DNA of 64,000 nt, from positions 12,834,001-12,898,000 of the forward strand of contig JBANAY010000004.1 in assembly GCA_037952775.1 (NCBI GenBank). Reading direction: 5' to 3'. Made by a program: the position numbers and the translations under genes. Position 1 is the stretch's first letter. Every line of letters begins with the position of its first letter. Shown in pieces: positions 1 to 12,071 of this stretch. This stretch comes from Clonostachys chloroleuca (taxonomy: Eukaryota; Ascomycota; Sordariomycetes; Hypocreales; Bionectriaceae). The notes under the pieces were generated by a model. That model was given only the letters and a program-made list of their open reading frames with translations. It was not told the DNA's origin and made no database searches.

Positions 1-1030
1 CAGAGATGCAGCATTTCTGTTGCCTAGCGTGGAAATTGAAGGGTTGGCAGCCATTTATACTTCTCTTAAGGTTGGTCCCCCCTATGCAAAATTGGGGAAA
101 TGGAGGCTGTCGGCGTTGTTTGCAACAATGGCCAAAATTAAGGTCTGATTAATGATAATTCGGTCCTAGACGCAAACCAAGATGACTTGAACAATATACT
201 ACCAGTAGAGGCAGCGTAGGATGAATGAGTTAGGATAGATGATGGTGACAGGAAAGTGAAGGGCAAGATGTAGGCAGGCGGCTTGGCCCTGGACAAGTAG
301 TGGGGTTCGTCAAGAAAGGGTGAAAACACACCACTGGGCTCTAGAATCCAGATATTTGCCCTGAACAATCTCGCAAGGGATTCTAAATTCTCTACGGCGG
401 CCATTAAGAGTTGGGAGTTGACTAGGAGTTCCCCCACTGGTGAGAAGCTGTTGACATTGGTGGCACTGATGACTATCTAGTAAGAGATTTCTCAACGTAT
501 GGTGACTTCATCCAACGAGAAGGAAGTGAGAGAAGTTGACTAACTACGGCACCAAAGCCTCTGTCTGAAATCAAAATCCGAGCTTTAGTCCCCGGATAGG
601 AGGGTTCATGTAAACAACAAGCCCGTCGAGCCTGCAAAGAGACAATGATAAGAACGATATCACAAACAATAATTAGAACGATATTATGAACAATAATTAG
701 GACGACATCACAAACAATAGTATACGCATGAAGAATTGTATGTGTGTGTCATGAATTTATGTATTTTGCGTTTCGTTGAGCATCTTCTAAAATTACAACC
801 CATAATAATGGGCTTCTCAATCCGTAAATGCATATCTGTCAACTTACAAACCTAACTGCAAATCGACGCCGTTCGCACCCAGATAGTGCAGGCTGCTTGC
901 CTGAAATCAATTTGTCATTTTCCTCCTCTCGAATCATCTCCCATTATCCCGCCTCCCGATTGTGCAAAAGCAAATGAAAACCAAATGATGTGGTAAGGAA
1001 ACGCACCCTATCCATCCACACAATACCCGT
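1..1030. other. intergenic, downstream of PRP8
   Basis: No coding region is supported here. The stretch is fairly AT-rich towards PRP8 and must hold that gene's 3' untranslated region on the minus strand. A short tandem repeat lies at 651-722. Open frames at 138-495 are short, low-complexity and without recognisable domains, so I leave them out. Confidence 0.6.
651..722. repeat. tandem repeat, three copies of a 24-base unit
   Basis: Three adjacent 24-base units start at 651, 675 and 699. Each begins AGAACGA or AGGACGA and contains AACAAT near its end. Copy 2 matches copy 1 at 21 of 24 positions and copy 3 matches copy 1 at 20 of 24. Almost all differences are transitions. It lies about 300 bases past the PRP8 stop codon, in non-coding sequence. 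Confidence 0.8.
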
Positions 1031-4000
1031 CTAGGCAAAGTTGTCCGATCGATCCACCCAGATATCTTCCAGTTCAGCAAAACTCTGGAAGTGAATGGGT
1101 CTATGATGATCATTGTAGAACGGTAGTGGATTATCAAGCTTGACTGGGACTGGTTTCATAGACATGCCACTGAATGCATTGCCCATGAGCAGGTAGTTCC
1201 AACGATCATCTTCTGGTACGAGGAAGAAGCCCTTGAAGCGTGGACTCAACAACAGTTTCCGCTTTTCTCCCATTGTGGTGGTAAAGCCTTGAGGTTGGTC
1301 GCTCTGGATGTCCTTGTTCTCGGCTCCCCACTTATAGCCTTGAGGAGTGAGTCCCCAAGCGGAGAGAGTTACACTGGCGGATGTGAACGCCGCCGAGACC
1401 GTGACAGTGTTCGTCTTGTCCCACTCTTGATGAGCGTCAAGAAGTTTTGAGTGCTCAGTCACTTCGCTTGCCGACATGTAGGGCAGCTCGTTGCCTGCGA
1501 TTGTGTGGATGATACCGAGTGGCTCCATGCCTTCCAAGAAATCGCTCTGGGGCAACTGATTTGGCAGTTTGACGTTCCGGAGACCGCCTACTTGCGGAAT
1601 CATGACGATACACTTGATTTCCTTAACTTGCTGGTTGTCAGGGGGAGAAACTCCGTACAAGTATCCGGCAATTTGGATTCTCAAGTCAGCTATCGTGATG
1701 AACTTCCTCAGAATGTTGTTTGGCATCACATAGGTAACATCGTCCGCATCATCAGCAGATGAGACGTAAATGTTCTTAGCTCTTGATCGAAGATTGGCCG
1801 ACGCAATTGCTCTTGTTCGCCACTCCGTCTTGGACGCGAATGTTTGCTGCTCAAACTGGGAGGTCGTAGTAACAATGATATCCTCGCCATGAACGTTCTG
1901 CGTTTTGGTGGTGACAGCAGTAAGCTGCTGTTGCTCCTGTTGTTGCTTTTCCAGTTCCGCTGCCTGCTGCCTTTGCATCGATGGGGCGGAGATCTCCATA
2001 CCCAAGATAACATCACGAACTTCACTGCTGGTCAAACTGGCCACATTGACATTGTTTTTCTTGCCGTAGTCATTCAAGACCAGATCACGAAGCTGGACTT
2101 CAACCTTGACCCAGTCTTCATCAGATAGCGAAGGCCAAATGTGATGATCGTGGGTGATGACGGTCTTGTCGGGTCTCAAAATCAGCTTAGTCTTGTCTGG
2201 GTTCACATGCAGCGCGCGCAGAATGAGAATGAGACGCGAAAAGGCCGTGTACGAGGCAACAGACTTGAGCCACTCATCATAGAGGTTGAACAGAACCATT
2301 TGTGGTTCAGTTGCTCTCAAAATCATATCTCCAAGCTTCTCTATCTTCATAGCCGCTTGGAAGGGAAGCTGCAATTCGGATGCTCTGATAGAGATGTTGG
2401 GGAAGTCGAGCAAGTGAACCTCGAGAGGGTCAAGTAAGCCCTTGCGAGTGACAATCAATTGCTTGGGCTGCTCCTCTGCGGGGAGAGAGCGAATAAGCGC
2501 GGCGACTTCTTCTGCTGTCTTCCATTTGGCAAGCTGTCCGAGACGCTTCTGTCCAGCCCAAACGCTTGTGTGGATGATCTTAAGGAAGAGCTGACCCGTG
2601 CGGGGATTGAAGATGAAGATCGCGCCATTGATTGGCTTCGTAGTCAAATTGCCCTCGAAGGTCTTGTGAATAGTGACACGGTAGACATTGGTGTCGTCAA
2701 TGAAGAGCTGTGTTTTGTCGTTAAATAGCTCAGTGTAGTTGCTCGAGTTGAGGAATTCCTGGTTACTCTCTGACGCATAAAGCTGCAGACCTTTGCGAAT
2801 TCGCTCCCGCAGAACGTAAAGAGCAGGGTTGGCCTTCATGATCTTTGCCATTGCTTGCTGAACCAACTCTTTCAGACCAGGGAAGTACATTCCATATGCA
2901 GAATGCAGATTGTAGGCAAGGTCGATTCCAATCATGAGACCGGTTGGCGATGGGTAGATACTTGCGCTGTCCGTGGTGTAGTCGAGATATTTAGCACGCG
3001 TGTACCGCTCAATGTCGTGCGAGTCGTAATCTCCGTATCGCAATTGGACATCAATCCAGAACTTGTTAGTCGTTGTCGGCTCCACCACGTCCTTGGTATC
3101 ATGCAACAAAGACGGCCGTGTGACATTCCACTTGTGGCTGGCGAAGAGCAGGATATCAGCACAGGAACTATTCATCTTATACGATTTTCGAGGATGAATA
3201 GTCTCTTTTTGCGCTGTCTCAATGCCAAGCGACTCCAGCTCCTGATCAAACACCTGGCAAAGATCCATGACAACTGCCTCATGGATCTTTTGCCACAAGT
3301 GAGCACGGAAAATCTGAATCAAGGAAATCTTTAAGGTAGGAATCTTTCCGTGGAGGAAGATGCCTGTCAAGTCCAGTTGTACTTGGAACCCCACATAAAC
3401 GTTAGCGCGATTTATAGTGGGGCTCCACCATAGGGTAAATCGTCGGTTCGGGATCTGGTTCAAACCAGACCTCTGAGCATTCGTCAACTTCTTGAATTTC
3501 ATCGATCTGCAACAACGGTTAGTTTTATGAGCTTCAAAATGAGAATAAAGGGGCTACTGGCTCTTCAAATCCACTCGCTCGTTCCCAAAACAAGCCCTCC
3601 CATGACGGAAATCCTGTTGCTTTGAAGAGGGTGTGTTCCAAAATTGTTTCAACACCACCCAGCGCCTGGATGACATCGGTTCGATATGCGTTCAAATTCC
3701 ACAATTTTCCGTCGTGCCGCTGACTTGTCCACCAGAAAGGATTGCTCTTCATCAGCTGGTAAATTTTAAAGTCGGCTCGTGCTCGGAAACCCTTGTCGAA
3801 GCTGAGTGTGCTCCTGTCCTTCTGGAAGAGGGTGTTGATTCGAGGTAGACCGCGATCCCAACTATCCTCAAGATCCTCTAGTGTTAGTCGGCGATTCTGC
3901 TGATTAGCTTCGAGACGCTTCTGCGAGTATTCCGTCCACACTCGCTGAGAGTCAATAAATTCGGCCTCCCAAGGCACGATGTATCGGAAGATGTTAGGGA

Positions 4001-7000
4001 TCAACGTCTCCTCGTCATGCGTCATACCAGCGCGATAGTGGGTCACTCCTGTGTCTGTCTGCTTAGACCAACGCTTGTCACTCGCAGGAATCAAGATGTG
4101 AGATCCTGAGATCATGCCGAGGCCGCCCAATTCCTTGGGTGTATAAAACACGGCAGGTGGGAAACGAGAAGGCATCTTCGAGTTAAGCCCAATCTTAACT
4201 CGAGTCTGGATCTTCGTTTCACATTTAACGATAGTGTCCAAAAGGTCTACGGTGGAAACAGCAGCCTCGCGATAGTATGTGAAGAGAGCGATCAGTGCCG
4301 TGTTCCACTTATTGGCAATCTTGGTAAAAGTTGTAGATCCCGAAGACATGAGAATCTGCCTGATGCGATTATTGAATTTCTGAATGTCCTCTTCAGTTAC
4401 TTGTAGGAAAGCGTGTGCGGTTCTCTCCTTAGTTGTGTTATCAACTAAAGACCAAACACTATCCTTGACTGAAAATTCATCATTCTGGTTTCGAATCTTG
4501 GGCAGAATGCGGACTTCAAAGCCACACATAGAGAATAGCAGATTCGGGTTGTCGCGACTGTAGACGCTCACAAAGCTGTCATCCCAATCGATTGTAGTGA
4601 CAGACCGGGGTAGTCGGTTCTTGAGATCCCAAAACACGGCTCGACCAAGATTGACGTCATGCCTCATCAAACGCATTCGAGAATCTCTAGGCCAGCATTT
4701 CTTGCTCTTGTACCCAATCACATTCTCAAAATTAGGATCAGGTTGCTCTGTAAGGAATCGCTGAATGAGATCTCTTGATTCTTCGGCTGTGAATCGCAAG
4801 AAGACCCAGATCTTGTCAATGTATCGAGTATACAGACGGATGGGGTGTCTTGTCTCAGTCTCGCGATCACGGAACTGCAAGAAATCGTTGGGGCTTTCTG
4901 GGGGTCCGGCAATCTCACTAGCTCTCTGAGGGCCAAGTAGCAATAGATCGAGTACCAATCCATAAAATTGGAACACGAAGGCTGAAAATTGAAGGCCACG
5001 AATCATACCATAGCTATTGACGTGATTCATGTCCTTGTATGTGAGCTGAACATTGTTCTTGGCGGTGATGTAATCAGCAAGATTGTGATCCATGATCAAT
5101 CTCAATAGAGAGTTCAGAAGAGTCAACTCGATCTTCTCATAGACCTTGGACAACTCCGTCTCAATCATGACATTGCATTCACCATCTGCCGTTTCCCAAA
5201 CCCGACCAAGGTTGTTAATGCCTTGCGCCCACTTATATGTCAAAAGCGGCGGCACCTCAGAATCGGAAGGCTTAATCCAGGCAGGGAACAGGTGTCGCTG
5301 GTCTGCTTGGTACCAAAGATATTGATCGAGATAAGCATCGCTGATTTTCTCGATGGGTTCGATATCGTACACTGGATTAATAGTACTATAGTTGTCGTTC
5401 ATATCAATGCTCACCTCCTTGAAAGCTCGTTGCGTGAGGAGGAAGCGCTTGATACGCTCAAGGGTAGTACCGGGGCTGTCGTAGGCCTGCTCGATCAAGG
5501 CCAGTTCTTCACGCTGGCTCTGATTCAAGCGCCCTTTGACAGAGTATGCTTCTCGAAGACGTTCCAAGGCCAAGATGAGGATCTTCGTGTCGTGTTTGTA
5601 AGACACACTGGGGAATGGAATAGGTGAAAACTTGCGCGACTCAAGCCAGTGCACGGTAGTGGTGTAGATTGCCACACCTTCTTCTGATGATACGTAAGGT
5701 CCATCCTTCATGTGGTTATGCTGTCTCTCCTGCTCAGCCTTGAGCCAGAGACGAGTCAGACGACCCACGTTCTTCTTGGCAACAGTCTTGTCAACAGTGG
5801 CACCTCGTCGGATACGCTCTCTGTTGTAGTGAGCGACCGAAATCCACCAATCGGCCTTTGACTTAACATAGCGTAGAATAATGTTTTCAATGGGCGCAGG
5901 CAGTCCGGGAACCTTCCAAGGAATGTTACTCTTCCAGCATCGCCATGCTTCAGACAGATGCTGGAGTACCGTGTTGACCTTATTTTGCTTGATACCCTCG
6001 GGCATCATATCCATAAGATCAGCCATAACAGAGGCGCGGAGCTCCAAGTCGAAGTGCGACTCGACACGTTGCTTGGTCACAGTTTTGGCGACTCCCTTAC
6101 TATGACGGCCTTCAAATTGACGAGAGAGAAGATTTCCTAGCCAACGCTCCAAGAGGGGAATAATACCTCGCATGAAGAATAGCCAAACTCTCCATGCAGG
6201 TGCCCAGAAACCACAACCTGGACCTTTGCCAACAGGCCCAGAGTTGAAGCGATAATAAATCAAATGCTTCAAATCTTTGCAAGTTCGAATCTGATGCATC
6301 AGCTTATATTTATAACGGTACATTCCCGTGAGCTGACCGACGTGGTTGAATGCATAGAGGATACCATCAGCCAGCTGAAAGGCATCAATATTTCCTAGGC
6401 GGTACTGAACTTGAGCATCGACGATCAGTTTGGTCAGACGCAAGATTTCTCGCATCAGATGGAATGCGTTTCCGAATCTTGACTTCTTACGCTCCTTGGT
6501 GGTGAGGGTCTTGACAGGCTTCAAATTGAAGTTGTAGTCAAGATGAAGATATGTCAAGTTCTTGCGATGGATAAGGAGGTTTAGCATATTAAAACCTTGG
6601 CGACAAACTTGCAGACCGGCCTCCACCCAGTCGATGGTCGTTTGCTGGAAGAACTTGGTTTGCTTCAAAGAGCGTAGAAGATTCTGATTGTTGTGTGCTT
6701 TTGGTCTCTTTTTATGAAGCTCATTGAGAACAAAATTCTTGAGAAGTTTCTGATAAGACACCCGCACCTTCACGGGTGGTCGGTCAGAGGGCGGATGCTC
6801 AAGATACCACTGTTTGATGAGTGGTACGTCTTGAGCGCGAACCATGCGACCTGATCGTCGATTGAACGGGAAAGGAGCCCACCACAGCTCAATGGCTGAG
6901 GAGGTATCTGTGTTTTCTAACTCCTCGTCGGCAAGGAATGGCTCCACGCCAGCGGGAAGCTCAAATGCATCATCCTCCGGTTCTTCGTTAGAGCCCGGGC

Positions 7001-8198
7001 CAAACAACTCATCTTCAAGTGATACCTCGACGTTCTTCGAAGCTACCGTTCGGGAAGAAATTGGATTGATGCGGCGGTCGAAGTGGAAGGTAGGCAGGTC
7101 AGGGTCATCAGCCCGGTTGAAGACTATTTGGGGGTAAGAGTGCCAAGCAAGATGAACACTTCGTGGAAGGGAATTATATAAATATGGATATGCTACCCGA
7201 AACTCTGTGCGGATGGGGTTTCGGAAAATGATGCGGTCGATGGCGTTGAACTCGCCAAAATCTTCGTCGTTCGGGTTGATGTCTTTGTATAAGGGCTCAA
7301 ATCTTGGACCACCTGGCAAGGCGACATTGAGCGCCTTGGCGGTAAGGAAACCCTTGAGATCAAACAGGTAGAAGTAGTTCGAATCAACCACGTCAGAAAT
7401 CAGGGGCCTACTCAGTCGGAAAAGGGTGGCCATTTGAGGTAGGGATAAATTCCATGCTTTGTAGCTCGGTCCGTTGACATGCGGCGTATCGAGCAAAGGG
7501 CGATGGTCATAGAACCATTCGTGTACAGCCTCGTCTTCTTCCTCGTTGAGCTCCATCTGAATGGGTTCCAAAGGCTCGACGTCTTCCAAGTTTTCGGCCC
7601 ACGACAGCGGTGGCTCTTCGTCGTCGAATGGAGGAAATCGCATACGTTTGAAGAGTCGTCGATCGGCCTTTTCTTTTCGCATAAAGGTCCACATCATAGC
7701 CCACTGTGCAAAGAAGACGGGTTCGATGACTCGAGGAATTTCGTTGACGAGCGTCAAGCAACCGTTGACGTGGTAAAGCACCTTGACTTCCCTTGCCGAC
7801 TCCCAGGGCATAGGCATGTTTTCAAGAAGCTTTAAAACGGCGTGTGGCATAAATTTCAGAGCTCCCAAGTAGCTGCGCTTATCGTTGGTGTATTTCTTCT
7901 GCGAAACGTCGCCGATATCCCTAACGATCTTTCGTAAATGCTCGGGAGGCATATCAGCCTTTTGGGTCTGGACAAATCCAGCCTTCCTCTTCTCCCCGAA
8001 TCGGTTTCGACGGTCCCGAAGCCATTCCTTCTTCTTTTGCGCCAGCTTTGCGACCAGGGGATCAGTCGAAGGTCGATAACCAGGCGGCGGCGGCGCGGGA
8101 GGAGCCGGCGTCGACGGAGGAGGAGGAAGAGATGATGGAGGGGGAGGGGGAGGAGGGGGAGCTCCCCATCCCGGAGGTGGTGGTGGTGGTTGCGACAT
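1031..8198 (-). CDS. PRP8: pre-mRNA-splicing factor Prp8
   Basis: Core scaffold of the U5 snRNP and of the spliceosome active site. Two exons, 8198-3562 and 3506-1031, give 2370 residues, the usual length for the family. The start chosen is the Met that opens the proline-rich N-terminus ([12 protein letters not shown]); an 18-residue upstream extension of the frame lacks family character. The protein is collinear with Prp8 throughout. Exon 2 runs from the [18 protein letters not shown] block through the RNase H-like domain to the C-terminal Jab1/MPN domain (around [15 protein letters not shown]), ending ...DRSDNFA. The 55-base intron (3507-3561) has an ACTAAC branch site and a TTGCAG acceptor. 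The donor that keeps frame and restores the conserved E-E-S-M junction is GCCAGT, not GT. No intein is present. Identity is essentially certain; the exact splice donor is less so. Confidence 0.98.
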
Positions 8199-9044
8199 GA
8201 TGACCAGCAGCGCGACTGCTTGGAGATCAAGGTTTGCAATCGCGAGCTGCACGATGAGGCCGTCGTCGCGTATCCAAATTAATTTCTTGCTTGGCGTTTG
8301 AATGAGACTAGCGCCGCACGTGACCCCGTTTCAACAGCCAAAGTACCTCCAATAAGTGTGGACAGCTTCTTGAGCACGCGAGCGAAGAGGTCGAACCTGA
8401 GAGCTTTGCCTGCATACAATATGTTTGGTGCGAGAAAGAAAACTATTTCTATCTTCAGTTGAGAAATCGTATAGAATAGTTTATCCTTTGAAAATAAAGA
8501 TGTATGGAGGCACCATAAAATTACAGGTACATGCATCTGTAGAGATTGTTCATTGAGCTAGACTATCAATCCAGCAGGATTCCTGTCAGATCCTAAGCTA
8601 AAAAGAGGAGAGACGTCGATTTCTCGTAGACGTCGTCGAAAAAACGAGAAGTTGCGAAGTTTGCTGTACTTGAGTGAAGGAAGAGCCAGAGCCATTCACG
8701 TGACGCCACTCACTCATTAGTCCCTGAAGCATCAAATGGTACACCTTTCCACGCTTCTGGGTAACATCAGCAGACACTTGGAGAAAAATGTCTCTTGTTT
8801 CTCGCTGACCACTTAATATTATATATCTTCTCGATTGTCCGTAGCTGAAGGACGAGGCTGTGAATTCTGTTATTCGGAGGTTGTTCTCATCGGCAGATCG
8901 GGCCAATAGGGTAGTTCCCAATTCATTATGTAAGATAAAGCTCAAGTGCCTTGGTCCCTTCAACGCCAAGGATTCCAACTTCAGAGCGCAATCCATTCCC
9001 AGCCCGCAAACAAGCTCAAACTCACCAGAACTCGTTCAATCAAA
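8199..9044. other. divergent promoter region PRP8 / complex I subunit
   Basis: About 850 bases between the start codons of two head-to-head genes. Open frames at 8279-8536 and 8598-8996 have no recognisable domain and are not supported as genes. Promoters and 5' leaders of both genes must lie here, but no specific element stands out. Confidence 0.5.
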
Positions 9045-9421
9045 ATGGCCGAACTCAGTAAGATTTCCAATCGCAAGAATACAAGTTTAAACTGCTAACC
9101 ACCATGCCCCAGGCTTCCGGCCTGACCCGGCCTACCAAAAGGTAGCGGGTGAGTAACGACCATCATCACCGTCACGATGCCGAATTCTAACATTCAGCGT
9201 AGCCATGACAAAGAACCGCGTTCAATACTTCCGATTCACCCCCCGAACCGCCCGCATCACATTCATCTACGTTGCCGTCATTCCTACTCTGGTCGGATAC
9301 CTCGCCTACCAGACCGATGTAGGTTCATGTCCGCAGCTCCAATTGAGCCACAACTAATTGCTTCAAGGGACTGTACAATCTCAAGGCGAAGAGGAAGGGC
9401 GATACCGTCTACCAGAAGTAA
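9045..9421 (+). CDS. small complex I subunit (NDUFB4/B15-like, fungal 6.6 kDa type)
   Basis: Four short exons (9045-9057, 9113-9148, 9203-9318, 9368-9421) splice into a 72-residue protein starting MAELSFRPDPAYQKVA. Splice sites are canonical: GTAAG, GTGAG and GTAGG donors with AG acceptors. One hydrophobic segment spans roughly residues 35-52 (ITFIYVAVIPTLVGYLAY), followed by a basic tail, KAKRKGDTVYQK. Size, the single transmembrane helix and the RFTPRTAR approach match the small accessory subunit of mitochondrial NADH:ubiquinone oxidoreductase related to NDUFB4. That would place it in the membrane arm in the inner mitochondrial membrane. The gene model is strong. The family assignment is from memory of fungal homologues and is moderate. 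It converges on SAP18, with 179 bases between stop codons. Confidence 0.72.
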
Positions 9422-9600
9422 ATTGCGCCCATAACAGTTGGGAAAGGAGTGTGTACATATGGCTATTTTGGCACGGAATAAAACTTCCATTCTACCAAGG
9501 ACTTGCCATGACCGATTCTAATGTCATTCGAATTACTCATCCCTCCGGAAAAGAATCGAAATATTGAACCAAGGCGCGAACTCGCAATGCATGACATGAA

Positions 9601-10348
9601 TTACCAGTTGCTTTTCTCTCTTAACCTGCCTTTAGGACCCTCTGGAAGCCTCTCACCCCTCCGCCATTCTCCGGTCGGAATGCGACCTCCGGCCACTTCT
9701 TTCCAGCCGCTTCGTCCTCCTCGATATCCACCACGTCCAAATCCGCCGTTTCTAGCTGAAGAGTCACCTCGCCAACTCGGACGGCTGTCCCTCGCGCCAG
9801 GGATAGATTCTCTCTTAGTGGTGGGTACCGGCGCGACTGATCCATCAGCCAAAGGAGGGAGCACTGCACATGATATGAAATCACCGACTACGAATCGAGC
9901 ATCTGCTAAAGTCTTCTGATCATCCAGACTAGTATCAAAGAGTCCGGCATCATGATCTGCGCCTGGTCCATGCCCTCCAAGGACAATACTGCCGAGATCT
10001 TTTACCGCATACCGCGGGGGCGCGTGGGAAATCCCGTTACTGTTACGAAGATCAGGGCAGACGAGTTGAAAAGCTAATCGTGTACCAACAGCCGGGGTTG
10101 GTATGGCAGGTGGTTTCAATGCGGCTAGTTCAAGCGCCAGCTGATGAAGCGTACAGTCCTTTCCCGTATAAACGGATACATGGGACGGTAGGGTATGTGA
10201 CGAGAAATCCTCCGGTCTATGAGCAATAGGTCAGCTCTGAACTCCCGCTGGGGCGCTGAGATGCCTACGTATGAAAGGACCCGGTGCGATAAAAGAGCTG
10301 TAGTAGAAATGGGGCCGGTTCGTCTCGGCCGCTTGAGACAGAAGACAT
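9601..10348 (-). CDS. SAP18: Sin3-associated polypeptide Sap18-like
   Basis: Two exons (10348-10269 and 10216-9601), 52-base intron, 231 residues. The N-terminal part contains the Sap18 fold: FLLQLFYRTGSFH, then VSVYTGKDCTLHQLALELA, then a long insert-bearing strand ending DARFVVGDFISCAVLPP. These blocks correspond to the 'IYTW-D-TL-EL' and 'GDY-D-AI-PP' signatures of Sap18. The family links the Sin3 histone deacetylase complex with RNA-processing complexes (ASAP/exon junction). The last ~70 residues are an extra glycine/arginine-rich tail (NGGFGRGGYRGGRSG) absent from compact animal Sap18, suggesting RNA or protein binding. The start is the only Met in frame before the conserved block. Residue choice at the splice junction (Thr before PEDF) is inferred. 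Confidence 0.85.
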
Positions 10349-10683
10349 GTTTAGATTATAGCTTCGATGCAACTTATTATTGATCAATATATTCGTTGAA
10401 TCGTAATGTGTTGGATCCTAGAACCACCTCCTGTGTTAGGTAGGTCGCTGCTTGTTTGGTTGCGGAAACCATTCAGAGCTTCGTGCCGATGCATCGGCGC
10501 TTCAAGATTCTCCGTGCTTTATCCGCAATCGATAAGATATGTGAAGCAACTTGCAGCCTCGCGCAATGGTTGTCCGATTGAATCTTGACTGAACACAAGT
10601 CTATCACTCATTCGTTTCTTTTCTTTACTTATTGGCTTTTGGTCTATCAACGCCAGTTCGAAGCTTCTGCTGCAACGATCACC
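10349..10683. other. divergent promoter region SAP18 / PRP18
   Basis: 335 bases between the two start codons. No coding potential beyond an in-frame upstream extension of PRP18. No specific element was recognised. Confidence 0.5.
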
Positions 10684-11785
10684 ATGGATTTTGCGGCGTT
10701 GATGAAGAAGGAGCTTGGCAAGTCGCAGAAGCCAAGCGACAGTGGCTCGACCAAAAAGTTTATGAAGCGCTCTGAAATCGAAGCCGAGCGCAAGGCAGCC
10801 TATGCCGCCGAACAAAAGGCTCTTGAGGACGAACGCGAAGCGAAAGCGATTGCGAAGCGCAAGCGAGAGGAAGAAGTCGCAGCTGAGAACGCCGCGCGAG
10901 AGGAGAAGCGCCGCAAGCTTGCGGAAGAGTCTCGAAAGCGTCGCGAGGATGAGGAGTGGGCAGAGCAACAAGCGAGAAGGAAAAAGCTAGGCCTGGAGGA
11001 GCTGAAGAGAAAGACGGACGACGACGAAGAGAACAACGTGGGCGAGGGAGTCGAGGATATTCCCGAAGATGAGCTCCGAGAGAAGCTCAGAGCCCTTGGA
11101 GAGCCCGTCGCTCTGTTCGGAGAGAGACATGTAGCAAGACTACGGCGGTATAGGAAACTTACCACCGTAATTACGAAGGGCCCCATTCCCACCACTTTGG
11201 AACTCGTGGAAGAGAAGGATATGAAGCTCGATGGAACGGTACCGAAAGATAAGAAGGGGAAACAATGGGTGTTCCGTCAGCTTGCCAGTTACTTCACAAT
11301 GATTCTCACGGCTTACGAACGCGCAATGGAAGAAGAAAAGAGAGACACAACTGCAAGTAAAACTGCATACACTGCCATGGTACAGACACGAGAAAATATG
11401 GTACCTGTAAGTCCCACTGTCATCTACTCTTGCTTTTCACTGCTGACAATACATTCTCCAGCTGTTCCGGAAGTTTGAAAGCGGCAATCTTGAAGATTCA
11501 CTCTTGGAACCCATCATCGAAATTGTCAAGGCGCTCCAAGAACGACGATATGTCGATGCCAACGACGGCTACCTACGCCTCAGTATTGGCAAGGCTGCCT
11601 GGCCGATTGGTGTTACCATGGTTGGTATCCACGAACGTAGCGCCCGAGAAAAGCTGCACAATGGCGAGAAGGGGCATGTCATGGGCGATGAAGTCACACG
11701 AAAATATCTTCAGAGCATCAAACGCTGCCTCACCTTTGCACAGGTGCGGTGGCCACCAAGCGATTTGAAACAGTTAATGGGATAA
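10684..11785 (+). CDS. PRP18: pre-mRNA-splicing factor Prp18
   Basis: Two exons (10684-11406, 11462-11785) with a 55-base intron encode 348 residues. The first ATG with a good context (ACCATGG) begins MDFAALMKKELGKSQ, as in other Prp18 proteins. Residues ~30-125 form a charged, Arg/Glu-rich coiled coil. The PRP4/SFM-like segment EDELREKLRALGEPVALFGE follows. The C-terminal Prp18 domain carries the signature GKAAWPIGVTMVGIHERSAR in exon 2. Prp18 acts with Slu7 in the second transesterification step, docking the 3' splice site. It is the second splicing-factor gene in this window, about 2.5 kb from the PRP8 start. No anomalies were seen. Confidence 0.96.
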
Positions 11786-12071
11786 CACAATTGTGTTTTC
11801 AAAAATGTACAATCAACAGCAGAAATACACTGCACTACGAGGAATGATGACAATTTAGCGTTTCAATATCAAAGAATCTCCAGCGTTTTGTAATGACCTA
11901 GAATGAATACCAACTCCTGCGCCTTGCATTTCAGTCATGCTCTGAGTAATCCTGGCTCCAAAATGAAAGGCGGTCTATCCCCGTTTATGATACGTTAAGT
12001 GCAGCTTCCTCATTTTCGTGTCATAAGCATTCATCACTCGTCCCCAGGTTTGTATGGACTGATACCCTCAA

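Noticed and set aside
1031..8198. Possible Prp8 intein, since fungal PRP8 is a common intein host
   Set aside because: The spliced length is 2370 residues and the sequence is collinear with intein-free Prp8; no insertion is seen.
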